From: Bacteriovoracaceae bacterium
GTDB taxonomy: Bacteria; Bdellovibrionota; Bacteriovoracia; Bacteriovoracales; Bacteriovoracaceae
Length of the DNA stretch: 52,900 nucleotides
Reading direction: 5' to 3'
Assembly (NCBI GenBank): GCA_947441615.1
Contig: CANEUH010000026.1
Coordinates: forward strand, 1-52,900
Shown here: positions 1 to 9,046 of the stretch, piece after piece
Layout: each line of letters starts with the position of its first letter
Numbering within the stretch: position 1 is the stretch's first letter
Made by a program: the position numbers and the translations under genes
Notes under the pieces: model-generated
What the model was told of the DNA's origin: nothing
What the model saw: the letters and a program-made list of their open reading frames with translations, nothing else
The model's database searches: none

Positions 1-612
1 AAGTTGGTTAATGAAGATCACTGTACAGTTTGAGCGAGCAATTGATCCAGTGAGCTTACGAAGGGCCTGTGACATAAGTCTTGCTTGAAGACCCATGTGA
101 GAGTCACCCATATCACCTTCAAGTTCAGCTTTTGGAGTGAGGGCCGCAACTGAGTCAACAATCAAAAGATTCACAGCACCTGAACGAACAAGCATATCTG
201 TGATTTCTAGGGCCTGTTCTCCAGAATCTGGCTGAGAAATAAGTGTGTTAGGAATATCTACTCCAAGCTTAGCTGCATAGACAGTATCAAGAGCATGTTC
301 CGCATCAATAAAAGCAACTGTTCCACCAGCTTTCTGACATTCAGCTGCAATATGAAGAGTTAGAGTTGTCTTCCCTGAAGACTCAGGTCCGTAAATTTCA
401 ATAATTCGTCCCTGAGGAATACCACCAACACCAAGAGCAAGATCAATTCCAAGAGAACCTGTTGAGATGGCCGGAATCTTTTCAGCTGCTTCAGCTGAAT
501 CCAAGCGCATGATAGCACCTTTACCAAATTGCTTTTCAATTGTTGAAAGGGCCAGATCTAGTGCCTTTTTCTTGTTTGTTGCATCAGCAGTGTTTGAGTG
601 ATTTAAAGACAT
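1..612 (-). CDS. recA: Recombinase RecA, N-terminal 204 residues (cut by window edge)
   Basis: DNA strand-exchange ATPase for homologous recombination and, in most bacteria, SOS co-protease. The visible part has the RecA N-terminal helix, the polymerisation region and the Walker A motif GPESSGKT at residues 75-82, followed by the FIDAEHALD segment and the [11 protein letters not shown]alker B region. The ATG at 610-612 is preceded by an AGGAGAA ribosome binding site. The C-terminal part lies before the window start. No TTACN3GTAA box, the LexA site I recall for Bdellovibrio, is seen upstream. Identity is certain from sequence; regulation is unresolved. Confidence 0.97.
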   Translation of the reverse strand, partial: MSLNHSNTADATNKKKALDLALSTIEKQFGKGAIMRLDSAEAAEKIPAISTGSLGIDLALGVGGIPQGRIIEIYGPESSGKTTLTLHIAAECQKAGGTVAFIDAEHALDTVYAAKLGVDIPNTLISQPDSGEQALEITDMLVRSGAVNLLIVDSVAALTPKAELEGDMGDSHMGLQARLMSQALRKLTGSIARSNCTVIFINQL

Positions 613-664
613 GAGGTTTCTCCTTCTCTCTTATAAAAAATGTTTTAAAGTGTGTGTTGTTATT

Positions 665-690
665 AAAACGCTAACACCCACCTGCGTTTT
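665..690. promoter_or_regulatory. Inverted repeat upstream of recA, possible operator
   Basis: Perfect 7-bp arms AAAACGC (665-671) and GCGTTTT (684-690) separated by 12 bp, about 55 bp upstream of the recA start. It could be a repressor operator or a transcript hairpin. No factor is recognised. Confidence 0.25.
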
Positions 691-772
691 CGACAATGCC
701 TTAAATGCAATTTTTACGGAAAATTTACGGATGTCTAACAAATTGTATTATTTAGCTCATTGTCGCAGTGGA

Positions 773-1252
773 TTATAAAAACTTCTGGATGAAAAAGGTA
801 AAAATTCCTGCATAGATGCCACTTATTACATCGTCTGTAATTGTTCCCATGCCGTGATCAAGCCGATCAAAATAAGAAGCTGGCCAAATTTTAATGATAT
901 CGAAAAAACGGAAAGTTAAGAAAACGACACCGAGAATAGGTAACTCAACTGAAAGGACAAAACTCCACGTAATAAGCATTCCTATGACTTCATCAATAAC
1001 GATCCACTGAGGGTCATGCAAATGAAATTTCTTTTGTACGTTCTGGGTTACAACAACAGCGGTAGCGTAAAGAAAGAGAATAAGAATAATTAAAGTATAA
1101 ATATTTATATTTAGATAATGGAGAAGATAAATCAACGGTAGTGTTGCAAGGCTTCCAACGGTCCCCGGTGCCTTAGGGGATTTACCTGTATAAAACCAGG
1201 AAAGGAAGAGAGTGGTAAGGAGCGAAGGACCCTGAATTTTTTGCTCTTTCAT
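773..1252 (-). CDS. pgpA: Phosphatidylglycerophosphatase A
   Basis: Dephosphorylates phosphatidylglycerophosphate to phosphatidylglycerol at the inner membrane. The protein has the family signature APGTVGSL near the N terminus, several hydrophobic membrane segments, and the acidic DEVIGM motif characteristic of PgpA. I place the start at the internal ATG (1250-1252) giving MKEQKIQG; the frame stays open to a TTG at 1309 but that extension is not family-like. No strong Shine-Dalgarno sequence is visible. It lies directly upstream of recA in the same orientation, an arrangement that I recall in other proteobacteria, often with cinA between; cinA is absent here. Confidence 0.9.
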   Translation of the reverse strand: MKEQKIQGPSLLTTLFLSWFYTGKSPKAPGTVGSLATLPLIYLLHYLNINIYTLIILILFLYATAVVVTQNVQKKFHLHDPQWIVIDEVIGMLITWSFVLSVELPILGVVFLTFRFFDIIKIWPASYFDRLDHGMGTITDDVISGIYAGIFTFFIQKFL

Positions 1253-1313
1253 ATTATTTACGCTAGTTTGCCTTTTTATAACTTTAAACGCATGACGAGA
1301 GATTGGCAAAGAT

Positions 1314-2555
1314 ATGGCCCTTCGACCAAGTTACCTTTCTGATTATGGATTTAACTGGGAGACCCTAGATGTTGTCTGCAGTGGTAAATCATCTCTAGAC
1401 GCCACGAACTACCTCACTGAACTTCACGATAAAAATCAAGTTGCAAATTTTCTTTACGGCTATGGCTTTGACATTTCTGATCCAGTAGAGAGTGCCGAGC
1501 TTTTTGGTATTTTTCAAGAAGCAGTTCAGTTTATCAAAAGATACTTCTTAAAAGAAGGAAATCCAGATGGTCTGGATTTAAAAGTTCCAAGCTATCTTTT
1601 TACCATTACAAATATTTCGGAACTTTTTTTGGCCGCCACAGGACACTCAACGGTAAAACTTAAAACCGATGAGCAGCTTTGGGCCGGAGTTGTACTGAAA
1701 GTGATGCACACACTTTTACATACCGATAAAGATCTCCGTTACCGATACTATTCAACGATTCAACAACAAATCTTCGATCGCTTTTATAAATTCATTCATC
1801 GTAATGAAGAAAATAAATTATTTTTAAAAAATGAAACAGGTACGTTAATCCCCTTAGTTGATTTTCAAACCAAAGCCAAAAAAACGAGAGACTCAATTGT
1901 TATCAAATTACTTCACAAGCAAGAAAACGTAGCAGAAGAACTTTTTGACAGAATTGGAGTCAGGATTATCACTGAAAATAAGCTCGATGCTTTAAGAGTG
2001 ATTAAGTTTCTCCACAGAAATCATGTGATCATGATTAATAATATCAAACCAAGTCGTTCCCAGAATACTTTGGTCGATCTCAACATGCTTCGTAAAAAAA
2101 TATATTCATTATATAAAGAAGCGATTCGTAATCAGTTAGATGAACCGACTTTCTACCACAGTCTCAATAAATTAATTGGAGAATGTGGCCCTTATAAAAA
2201 TGGCCATGATAATAAACATACGCTTGAGGAATACAGAGCGATCCATTTTACTGGCCGACAGTTAATTAAATATCGAAACCCTTTTATGGCATCATTTAAT
2301 GAAGTGAGAAAGCTCGCCATTCGAGACAAAGAGAATCCAATCTCGCAAGCACTCTTGAATTTAGATACATCTGCTATATCAAGAGATGTGCGTTTCTTTT
2401 ATCCATTTGAAGTCCAAATTACTGACAATGAAAGTCATTTAAAAAACTCTCAAGGAGAGGCTTCACATGCGGAATACAAAAAATCTCAATTAAAATCCGC
2501 CATGAAGAGGATATTTAGACCCATTATCGAGCTTAATAATATTAAGCTCGACTAA
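1314..2555 (+). CDS. RelA/SpoT-like nucleotidyltransferase-domain protein (TIGR04552-like)
   Basis: A 413-residue protein of undetermined function. The first ~185 residues are mostly helical. The second half carries a series of motifs in the order expected of a (p)ppGpp synthetase fold: KKTRDSI..K around 189-199, DRIGVRII at 212-219, YRAIHF at 307-312, PFEVQI at 364-369 and SHAEYK at 384-389. In classical RelA/SpoT the counterparts are RxKxxxS, DLxAIRII, YQSLHT, VEVQIRT and AAHWxYK. No HD hydrolase, TGS or ACT domain is seen. I believe it matches an uncharacterised family named TIGR04552, found in this lineage, but that is from memory. It is divergent from pgpA and its end overlaps the convergent hydrolase gene by 14 bp. 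Whether it makes alarmones, modifies another nucleotide or is inactive cannot be told. Confidence 0.6.
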   Translation: MALRPSYLSDYGFNWETLDVVCSGKSSLDATNYLTELHDKNQVANFLYGYGFDISDPVESAELFGIFQEAVQFIKRYFLKEGNPDGLDLKVPSYLFTITNISELFLAATGHSTVKLKTDEQLWAGVVLKVMHTLLHTDKDLRYRYYSTIQQQIFDRFYKFIHRNEENKLFLKNETGTLIPLVDFQTKAKKTRDSIVIKLLHKQENVAEELFDRIGVRIITENKLDALRVIKFLHRNHVIMINNIKPSRSQNTLVDLNMLRKKIYSLYKEAIRNQLDEPTFYHSLNKLIGECGPYKNGHDNKHTLEEYRAIHFTGRQLIKYRNPFMASFNEVRKLAIRDKENPISQALLNLDTSAISRDVRFFYPFEVQITDNESHLKNSQGEASHAEYKKSQLKSAMKRIFRPIIELNNIKLD

Positions 2556-3435
2556 AGTGTTGGGACACGAATAGTTCTATTCTTTCGTTAATCATGTCTG
2601 GAAAGTCTGCTTGCGGAACGTGGGATCCATCTTTTAAAAAATAGGTTTCAGATTTTGGAAGAAGAGATGCAAGTGCTCTTTGAAGATGATTCGGGATCAC
2701 GTTATCTTTAAAGCCACCCATAACTAATGATGGCATTTTCATTTTTTCTAAACTCGCCGTAATGTTTTGCTTAGTCATTTCATTAAAAAGCTGAAAGAAA
2801 ACTTCGGCACCAAGTTGACCAACACGGTTCAAGTAAATTTCGATAAATTCCTTTGAAACTTTCGCCCGATTAAAACCTGTCGTATGGATCAATTCTCTTA
2901 CTACCGGATTCATTCCAGAGTTCGACCATACCTTCTTAAAAATTTCTGGATACTTCTCTAGCCCCATCGCCGCCAAAGGAGCGATGAATTCCATGAGGTT
3001 CGTATCAAACATGACATCTTTTACATTGATAAATGTTCCAGAAATTAAAATCATTCCTGAAACGAGTTCCGGATAATCTTTTGCAAGCTGAAGACAAACA
3101 TTAACTCCCATAGAATGACCGAGCATAATAGCTTTGTTAACTCCCAAGAATCCACAAAGCTCAGACACATCAGATGCCATTTGTTGAAAAGTTATTTTTT
3201 TAACATCTTGAGCACCTGTTGATTGGAAGTGACCCCGATAATCATGAATAAGAAGCTGATAACCAAGGTTGTCGAGAAAAGGAATTTGAAACTTCCAGTG
3301 ATGATTACTACAAACCAGACCGTAATTAAGAACAATCATGGGTTTGGATGGGTCAAACGTTATGAAGTTTTTTGAATAAAAAATCTGCTCTCCGTCGGTA
3401 GTTTTAAAAAAATTTGAATCGTTGTATTTGAACAT
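2542..3435 (-). CDS. Alpha/beta-fold hydrolase
   Basis: Serine hydrolase of the alpha/beta superfamily, 297 residues, cytoplasmic by absence of a signal peptide. The nucleophile elbow GHSMG places the catalytic serine at residue 108; the probable catalytic histidine is H272 in DGSHVPQ, and an HDYRGH segment follows strand 4. The sequence is closest to small esterase/lipase or haloperoxidase-like members, so the substrate is open. It is the last gene of the six-gene operon, one base after the FHA gene. Confidence 0.8.
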   Translation of the reverse strand: MFKYNDSNFFKTTDGEQIFYSKNFITFDPSKPMIVLNYGLVCSNHHWKFQIPFLDNLGYQLLIHDYRGHFQSTGAQDVKKITFQQMASDVSELCGFLGVNKAIMLGHSMGVNVCLQLAKDYPELVSGMILISGTFINVKDVMFDTNLMEFIAPLAAMGLEKYPEIFKKVWSNSGMNPVVRELIHTTGFNRAKVSKEFIEIYLNRVGQLGAEVFFQLFNEMTKQNITASLEKMKMPSLVMGGFKDNVIPNHLQRALASLLPKSETYFLKDGSHVPQADFPDMINERIELFVSQHFSRA

Positions 3436-3436
3436 A

Positions 3437-3847
3437 TTACTGCTTCATGAGTTTAGATAAAGCTTCAATAACTGATAGTCGTGAAGCGCTGGTTTCTATG
3501 AGTTGGTTAAGCTTTTCATTTAGGATTTGTTTTTTACTTTCTTTTTCAGACTCAGCAAAGACTGCAATTTGAAGGATTGTTTGGCCAATTGTGATTTGGT
3601 CACCAACTTTTAACTTTCTTATGGCCGATGCTCTTTTTCCGTTAATTAAATAGAACGGAACTTCCTTTTGTGGGTGCACTAAGAGATCGTTTCCTATAAC
3701 TTCAAGCATGATATGGGTATTAAATAATTCTTTATCGTTAATCCAAAGATCACCGTGATTTTTTCCGATGTAGATTTGATTTTGAAAATAGTTGAACTTT
3801 GCCAAAACATTTTCGTCAGGTGACTTTATAACTTCAAAATGAATCAT
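3437..3847 (-). CDS. FHA domain protein
   Basis: A 136-residue single-domain protein. The pattern IGKNHGDLWIND...THIMLEV...YLINGKR...LKVGDQITIG matches the forkhead-associated fold, which normally binds phosphothreonine peptides. The usual GR.....I..SR..H core is degenerate: the Arg of GR is replaced by Lys and the conserved Ser before the His region reads NTH. Phosphopeptide binding is therefore uncertain. A C-terminal helix of about 35 residues follows the domain. It lies between recG (12 bp) and the hydrolase (1 bp), so it is clearly cotranscribed. Confidence 0.7.
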   Translation of the reverse strand: MIHFEVIKSPDENVLAKFNYFQNQIYIGKNHGDLWINDKELFNTHIMLEVIGNDLLVHPQKEVPFYLINGKRASAIRKLKVGDQITIGQTILQIAVFAESEKESKKQILNEKLNQLIETSASRLSVIEALSKLMKQ

Positions 3848-3859
3848 GAGAATTTCCTC

Positions 3860-5956
3860 TTAAATAGTATCGAGGATTTTCTGATCTTTTGCGAGTTTTT
3901 CAAAATGGGGAGCAAGAATCTCCGGTTTTTTGTTCTGTAATTCTTCTAAATCGCGAACAACTTGCTCAAGAATCGCCGTATGAGTGAGAAAATTCGCAAG
4001 TTTCTTGGTCGTGACTGTTCCTGATTGATCCACTCCAAATAAATCACCTTCACCACGAAATTTAAGATCTTCCTCAGCAATGACAAAGCCATCAAGATTT
4101 TTTTCAATCACTTGAAGTCTTTGGTAGGCCTCAGGTGAGACTTCTTTATCTAAAACAAGAAAACAGAAACCGGCCTTATCACCTCTCCCGACTCGACCTC
4201 TAAGCTGGTGAAGAGATGAGAGCCCAAATCTTTCGGGATTGTAGATACTCATGACTGTAGCATTGGGGATATTAATTCCAACCTCTATTACACTGGTTGA
4301 GATGAGGATGTGGATTTTTTTGTCTCTAAAATCTTTGACGGTTTTTTCTTTTTCCTCAGCGTTCATTTGACCGTGGAGCATTTCTACATTATATCCACGA
4401 AAGAGGAGTTGATATTTTTTGTGACTCTCTTTTACGTTTTGAATGTCTAAGGTTTCGCTCTCATCAATAGCAGGAAATACAAAATACGCCTGTTCCCCAG
4501 TGATGAGTCTCGATTTTATAAATTCAATATACTTATCGTAGTTTACTTTTTCAGTGATTCTACTCTTAATACCCTTTCTTCCTGAAGGCATCATTTTGAT
4601 CGATGAGATATCAAGATCCCCGTATTGGGCGAGGCTTAAGGTTCTTGGAATCGGAGTGGCGGTCATAATTAAGCTATGGGTGCCTTCCCCTTTAGAAATT
4701 AGTTTTAGCCTTTGTTCCACTCCAAATTTATGTTGTTCATCAATAATCGCAAGACCCAGTTTTTTAAATTTCACAGCATCTTGAAAAAGAGAGTGAGTGC
4801 CAATAACAATTTCCGTTTTCCCTTCAATCAGATTCGCTAAAATTAGTTTTTTCTCTTTTGCCTTTGTAGAACCAAGAAGAAGAGCCATATCGAGAGCTGG
4901 ATTTAGTTCTTTGAAAGACTCAAAGTGCTGTGTGGCCAAGGCCTCCGTTGGGCACATAAGAGCAACTTGAAATCCACTTCTATTCGATACTCTCGCCGAC
5001 AAGAAGGCTACAATAGTTTTTCCGCAACCTACGTCACCTTGAACCATTCTCATCATAGGATGCCCAGATTTTAAATCTTTTATGATATCAGAGAAGACTT
5101 TCAATTGATCTGAAGTCAGCTCAAAGGGAAGGTGTTTAACTAAATCATGAATCTTATTTTCATCAATAGTTAAAATAGGGGCATCTTTTCTTTTTATATA
5201 CTTTCTTCTCGTTTGAATTTTTAATTGATCGATCAGAAATTCTTCATAAATAAGTCTTTGCTCGGCAGCGTCTTTTAGTTTTGGATTAAATATTTCGGGA
5301 CTAATTTTCCCGTGAAAGATTTTAAAGGCTTCACCGAGTGGCATTTTTTTATTATATCCCAACTCTGGAATCACTTCTGGTATATGATCCCAGAGTGATG
5401 GCGGTATGAGATCAATGACTTTTTTTAGATGATGACCACTGACTTTATTAATTGTAGGGTACTCAATGATAAAAGGAAGACTTTCAACTTCAGGATCGAT
5501 GATCTGTGGATTAATAATCTGCTTTTGAGCTTTGTATTCTTGAACTTGTCCTAAAAATGAAATTCGATCTAGAGATTCAATTTGTTTTTTTTGGTTTGGA
5601 TAGAGATTAAACCAACGTAGCCCCAAGGATTCTTGAGATAAATCATCTTTTAAAACGGCATACCCATTATAGAGGAGAATGTTTCCTTTACCTCTTCGTC
5701 CAAAAGCTGGTTTCACTTCAACGTGAATGACTTTTCCAGATCCTTTAAAGAATTGATTAAATTCAGCATCTCTAAATGCTTTATAGGGTGGTGTTTTGTT
5801 AATTCTGAGTGGGAGGATCCAGAGAAGATCCTTGATTGTATGGATACCAGAAGTTTCTAGCTTCTCAATTGTGGGAGAAGGTTTTTTACCAGAATGTAAA
5901 ATTGAAAGAGGCGAATTCCAGTTTATTTCAAGTGTATTTGATGTCTTGGACCTCAT
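3860..5956 (-). CDS. recG: ATP-dependent DNA helicase RecG
   Basis: Branch-migrating helicase that regresses stalled forks and processes Holliday junctions and R-loops. At 698 residues it has normal length. An N-terminal OB-fold wedge region precedes the helicase core with Walker A GDVGCGKT (307-314), the DEQHKFG motif II, TATPIPRTL motif III and the C-terminal QLRGRVGRG motif VI. The ATG at 5954-5956 lies 29 bp inside greA and is preceded by AAGGGGA, so translation is probably coupled to greA. Confidence 0.97.
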   Translation of the reverse strand: MRSKTSNTLEINWNSPLSILHSGKKPSPTIEKLETSGIHTIKDLLWILPLRINKTPPYKAFRDAEFNQFFKGSGKVIHVEVKPAFGRRGKGNILLYNGYAVLKDDLSQESLGLRWFNLYPNQKKQIESLDRISFLGQVQEYKAQKQIINPQIIDPEVESLPFIIEYPTINKVSGHHLKKVIDLIPPSLWDHIPEVIPELGYNKKMPLGEAFKIFHGKISPEIFNPKLKDAAEQRLIYEEFLIDQLKIQTRRKYIKRKDAPILTIDENKIHDLVKHLPFELTSDQLKVFSDIIKDLKSGHPMMRMVQGDVGCGKTIVAFLSARVSNRSGFQVALMCPTEALATQHFESFKELNPALDMALLLGSTKAKEKKLILANLIEGKTEIVIGTHSLFQDAVKFKKLGLAIIDEQHKFGVEQRLKLISKGEGTHSLIMTATPIPRTLSLAQYGDLDISSIKMMPSGRKGIKSRITEKVNYDKYIEFIKSRLITGEQAYFVFPAIDESETLDIQNVKESHKKYQLLFRGYNVEMLHGQMNAEEKEKTVKDFRDKKIHILISTSVIEVGINIPNATVMSIYNPERFGLSSLHQLRGRVGRGDKAGFCFLVLDKEVSPEAYQRLQVIEKNLDGFVIAEEDLKFRGEGDLFGVDQSGTVTTKKLANFLTHTAILEQVVRDLEELQNKKPEILAPHFEKLAKDQKILDTI

Positions 5957-6398
5957 AGGTCAAGTCCCCTTTGGGAGCTTTGACGATGACTTCATCTCCA
6001 ATTTCTTTTCCAATGAGGGACTTACCTAAAGGAGAGTTGTAGGAGATTTTTTTGGCATCGGTCATTGCTTCGTCTTCGCCGACGATTTGAAAGGTTGTTG
6101 TACTCTCTTTTTGGTTATCAAAAATAGTAACTGTAGCACCGAAAACAATTTTATCCGTATGAAGTGTTGAAACATCGACAACTCTTCCTCGAGCAATTTT
6201 TGACTGTACGTCAAGGATTCTACCTTCAATGATAGATTGTCTTTCTTTAGCGGCTGCATACTCAGCGTTTTCTTTAAGGTCTCCGAGTTCCCTGGCTTCG
6301 GCGATCGCCTGCTTAATTTCTTCGCGTTCAACGCGAATGAGGTGGCTGAGTTCATCCTCAAGAAGTTTTTTACCAAGCATAGTCATGGGCTCGCTCAT
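5928..6398 (-). CDS. greA: Transcription elongation factor GreA
   Basis: Rescues backtracked RNA polymerase by stimulating transcript cleavage. The 156-residue protein shows the N-terminal coiled coil with the acidic tip (ELGDLKENAEY) and the C-terminal FKBP-like domain ending in the GD.V.V.AP.G...YEV pattern. I chose the ATG at 6396-6398 because AGAGGATT lies just upstream; an in-frame ATG at 6449 would add 17 non-family residues. Its end overlaps recG. Confidence 0.96.
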   Translation of the reverse strand: MSEPMTMLGKKLLEDELSHLIRVEREEIKQAIAEARELGDLKENAEYAAAKERQSIIEGRILDVQSKIARGRVVDVSTLHTDKIVFGATVTIFDNQKESTTTFQIVGEDEAMTDAKKISYNSPLGKSLIGKEIGDEVIVKAPKGDLTYEVQDIKYT

Positions 6399-6411
6399 AT
6401 AATCCTCTAAT

Positions 6412-6702
6412 TTATTTCTTAAAAAGTGCTGCGGCCTTGGCCAAAGCATCTTGTCGCGCCTGATCTGGATTTGATCCAGGAGAGCCTATCTTAAAATAAT
6501 CACAAAAGTTAGCTTTCTCTTTGTCTTGAACTCGATCGGCAGAAGATTCTCGGCACTCATTGTAGGACTTTGGATCGTAAAATTGGCACATCTTACAGCA
6601 ACGGATGTCGGCCATGCAGGATGGGCATGTATCTCGTCTACCCACCATAATTTTAAAAGTTTCAGAAAGTGGTTTTGAGCATTTATAGCAATTTAGTGAC
6701 AC
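6412..6702 (-). CDS. Small zinc-ribbon-like protein
   Basis: A 96-residue cysteine-rich protein of unknown role. Cysteines at 5/8 and 26/29 form two CxxC knuckles typical of a treble-clef or ribbon zinc site; further cysteines at 35, 36, 39, 50 and 67 suggest a second metal site. The last 25 residues form a lysine/alanine-rich helix. The start is a GTG at 6700-6702 with a clear AGGAG six bases upstream, sitting inside the end of the preceding gene. Cotranscription with greA (13 bp gap) hints at a nucleic-acid or transcription role, but that is inference only. Confidence 0.75.
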   Translation of the reverse strand: MSLNCYKCSKPLSETFKIMVGRRDTCPSCMADIRCCKMCQFYDPKSYNECRESSADRVQDKEKANFCDYFKIGSPGSNPDQARQDALAKAAALFKK

Positions 6703-7206
6703 TTAGAACTCCTGGCCTATGCCAATCCCTGCACCCATGCCTTGACTGGGGTCGGTGGGCGAGAAAAATATTTTGGGTGTGTTCCGTTTGTTATATTCCT
6801 CTATCGATCTTAAAAGTAAATACTCATTATTGTATTGATTTGTCTTGGAGATGAGATAGCTAATTCCAATCATGGTTGCACCGCCAAATAAGAGGAAATT
6901 TTTGCCGGTTAGGCCCCCATCATCTCCACCAGAGGATCTCAACAATCCGCCTAGAAGCATCGCCGTTCCGAGAGTGCTTAAAGCTGCTCGCTTCCAGGTA
7001 GGTCGATTATTTTCTTGGTATTCATTCAGTAGCCCTTTGGCGATCTCATCTTTTTCTAGGTAATACCGTAGCCCTTCCCCGCGTGTGGCATTACTCACAT
7101 CCACAAGAACTTCTTGGTAATTGATACTGGCCACGCGAGAGCAGGTCTGGGCACCCCAGGAGCTGTAACTTAGTATAAAAAAGATTAAAATAGTCAATTT
7201 TGACAT
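6703..7206 (-). CDS. Secreted or envelope protein of unknown function
   Basis: A 167-residue protein not recognised as a named family. It has an N-terminal signal peptide (hydrophobic 5-18, likely cleavage after the WGA of residues 17-19), then two hydrophobic segments near 76-90 and 102-117 separated by a GGDDGG linker, and a Gly-rich tail. The layout suggests a small membrane-anchored periplasmic protein. It is the first gene of the operon and abuts the zinc-ribbon gene directly; its stop codon overlaps that gene's ribosome binding region. Confidence 0.65.
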   Translation of the reverse strand: MSKLTILIFFILSYSSWGAQTCSRVASINYQEVLVDVSNATRGEGLRYYLEKDEIAKGLLNEYQENNRPTWKRAALSTLGTAMLLGGLLRSSGGDDGGLTGKNFLLFGGATMIGISYLISKTNQYNNEYLLLRSIEEYNKRNTPKIFFSPTDPSQGMGAGIGIGQEF

Positions 7207-7290
7207 AGCGGTAAATAGTTCTATTTATATGAACATTGGTCCTAATGGCATTTTAACTTACCATAAAATAAAAAGCGACTTCGTTTATTT

Positions 7291-9003
7291 ATGGACATCA
7301 TTAAAACCGGCATAGGTATTTCCAGGACGATAAAAAACGTTTCACGATTTCGTGAAATCTTAAACGTATTGAGTCGGCATGGATTTGCTGAATTTATTAT
7401 TAAATCGGGACTCGATAAGGTCATTCCCGGTTTCGTCTTGCCATCAAGAGTCTCAGAGTTAAAAAGTGAAGATTTATCTAAAGAAGAGTGGTGGCAGCAT
7501 TTTGGGGAGCAGCTAAGAAAAAGTTTTGAAGAACTTGGTCCAAGTTTTATAAAACTCGGACAGCTCCTTGCGACAAGAGAAGATCTCCTTGAGCCCTCTG
7601 TGATTAAAGAGTTAAAACTTTTACAGAATCAGGTTAAAGGCATTCCGTTTGAAGTTGCAAAGAAAGTTATTGAAGATAATCTAGGAAAAAAAATCTCAGA
7701 TGTTTTCTCTTCAATTGAGGAAGATCCGATTGGTACTGCCTCTATTGGGGTCGTTTATAAAGCTGAGCTTCACAATGGTCAAAAAGTTGTCGTCAAGGTC
7801 AGGCGACCAAATATTTCCAAACTCATCCTTACAGATTTTGAGATTCTCATTTATATTGTGAACAAAATGGAGCGAGTGTCCTCCGATCTTAGATTCCTTG
7901 GACTCTCTAAGATGATCTCGGACTTTTTCAAGAGCACACAAGTAGAGTTGAATTTTCTCATAGAAGCTCAAAACTGTGAGAGGTTAAGAAAAAATTTAGA
8001 AAGAATCGATACTGATCGGTATCTTATCGTTCCCAAAGTCTATAGAGAGTATTCAACGCAAGAGATGCTCGTTTTAGAGTTTCTCGATGGAAGACCATTC
8101 AACCAATTTAGCTCACTTGAAGATATTGGGTCAGACATGGTTGAAAAACTTGAAAAGAGTATTCAGCTCTTTACTCACACTCTTCTAGCAGATGGATTTT
8201 TTCACGCTGATCTTCATGGCGGAAATTTCTTCGTTATGAAGGATCGAAAAATTGGGATCATTGATTTTGGTCTCATGGGAACTTTAAGTAAGAAAAATCG
8301 AGCTAACCTGATTGCGATTTTGTATTCAATCCTGACTTATAATTTTGATAATCTTGTGTATGAGTTTTTGGATGTCGCTGAATATGAATCTGTTCCGGAT
8401 CATGAAGAACTGATTCGTGACATCAAGGATGCTGTTTCCCCTTATATTGGCTTAAGTGTTAAAGAAACTAATATGACGGAGCTTGTTCGGAATCTTATTC
8501 GAACTCTAGGAAAGCATGAACTCTATCTCCCAAGAGAGTGGTTCATTATCTTTAGGGCCTTGATGACTCTAGATGGAGTGGGTAAGTCTATTGGGTATGA
8601 CATTAATATCTTTAAAGTTCTAGAAAAAGATCTTCCAGGACTTATGTCGGAACTACTTTCTCAAAAAAATGCTCAAGAGGAACTCATGTGGGTGGCAAAA
8701 GATGTCATCAATTCAATAAGAATTGTTCCGAAACATTTGAAGTGGTTTTTGAAGGAAGTTTCGAGAAATAACTATTCCTTTGAATTAAGAATTCGTGACC
8801 TAGATAGTGTGTCGAAAAGTATTAATCGGTCATTTTACAGCCTTGGGTTATCACTTCTCGCCTGTGTGTTTATTCTGTGTGGGACAGTTTTTGTCAGGAA
8901 TATTCAGGTGACTGCCTTATCAGATGTACCCTTATTAAGCTGGATTTTCTGGGGTCTTGCCACTTACTTAATGGTTAGGATCGCTCTTCTTAGAAAGTAT
9001 TAA
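7291..9003 (+). CDS. UbiB/ABC1-family atypical kinase
   Basis: A 570-residue member of the UbiB/ADCK family, linked to ubiquinone synthesis or membrane lipid handling. The family-specific KxGQ motif is KLGQ (88-91). K169 in VVVKVRRP is the nucleotide-binding lysine, HADLHGGN (305-312) the catalytic loop and IIDFG the metal-binding site. The A-rich nucleotide loop reads TASIGVVYKA where the family usually has AASIGQVH. Two C-terminal transmembrane segments (about 513-535 and 540-560) anchor it. It is divergent from the 6703-7206 operon; the ribosome binding site is weak. Respiratory quinone use by the bc complex in this window would fit a UbiB role. Confidence 0.85.
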   Translation: MDIIKTGIGISRTIKNVSRFREILNVLSRHGFAEFIIKSGLDKVIPGFVLPSRVSELKSEDLSKEEWWQHFGEQLRKSFEELGPSFIKLGQLLATREDLLEPSVIKELKLLQNQVKGIPFEVAKKVIEDNLGKKISDVFSSIEEDPIGTASIGVVYKAELHNGQKVVVKVRRPNISKLILTDFEILIYIVNKMERVSSDLRFLGLSKMISDFFKSTQVELNFLIEAQNCERLRKNLERIDTDRYLIVPKVYREYSTQEMLVLEFLDGRPFNQFSSLEDIGSDMVEKLEKSIQLFTHTLLADGFFHADLHGGNFFVMKDRKIGIIDFGLMGTLSKKNRANLIAILYSILTYNFDNLVYEFLDVAEYESVPDHEELIRDIKDAVSPYIGLSVKETNMTELVRNLIRTLGKHELYLPREWFIIFRALMTLDGVGKSIGYDINIFKVLEKDLPGLMSELLSQKNAQEELMWVAKDVINSIRIVPKHLKWFLKEVSRNNYSFELRIRDLDSVSKSINRSFYSLGLSLLACVFILCGTVFVRNIQVTALSDVPLLSWIFWGLATYLMVRIALLRKY

Positions 9004-9046
9004 ATAAAGTCATGAATTTTATTTTAATTATCCGATAAAGAAACTG

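Noticed and set aside
613..772. LexA box of TTACN3GTAA type before recA
   Set aside because: No such sequence is present; only an unrelated inverted repeat is found.
773..1309. Longer pgpA start at TTG 1309
   Set aside because: Extra residues are not family-like and the internal ATG gives the normal N terminus.
4554..4784. Short antisense frames inside recG, lon, fliC, the cytochrome gene and others
   Set aside because: They run opposite to or out of frame with well-identified genes and show no family motif.
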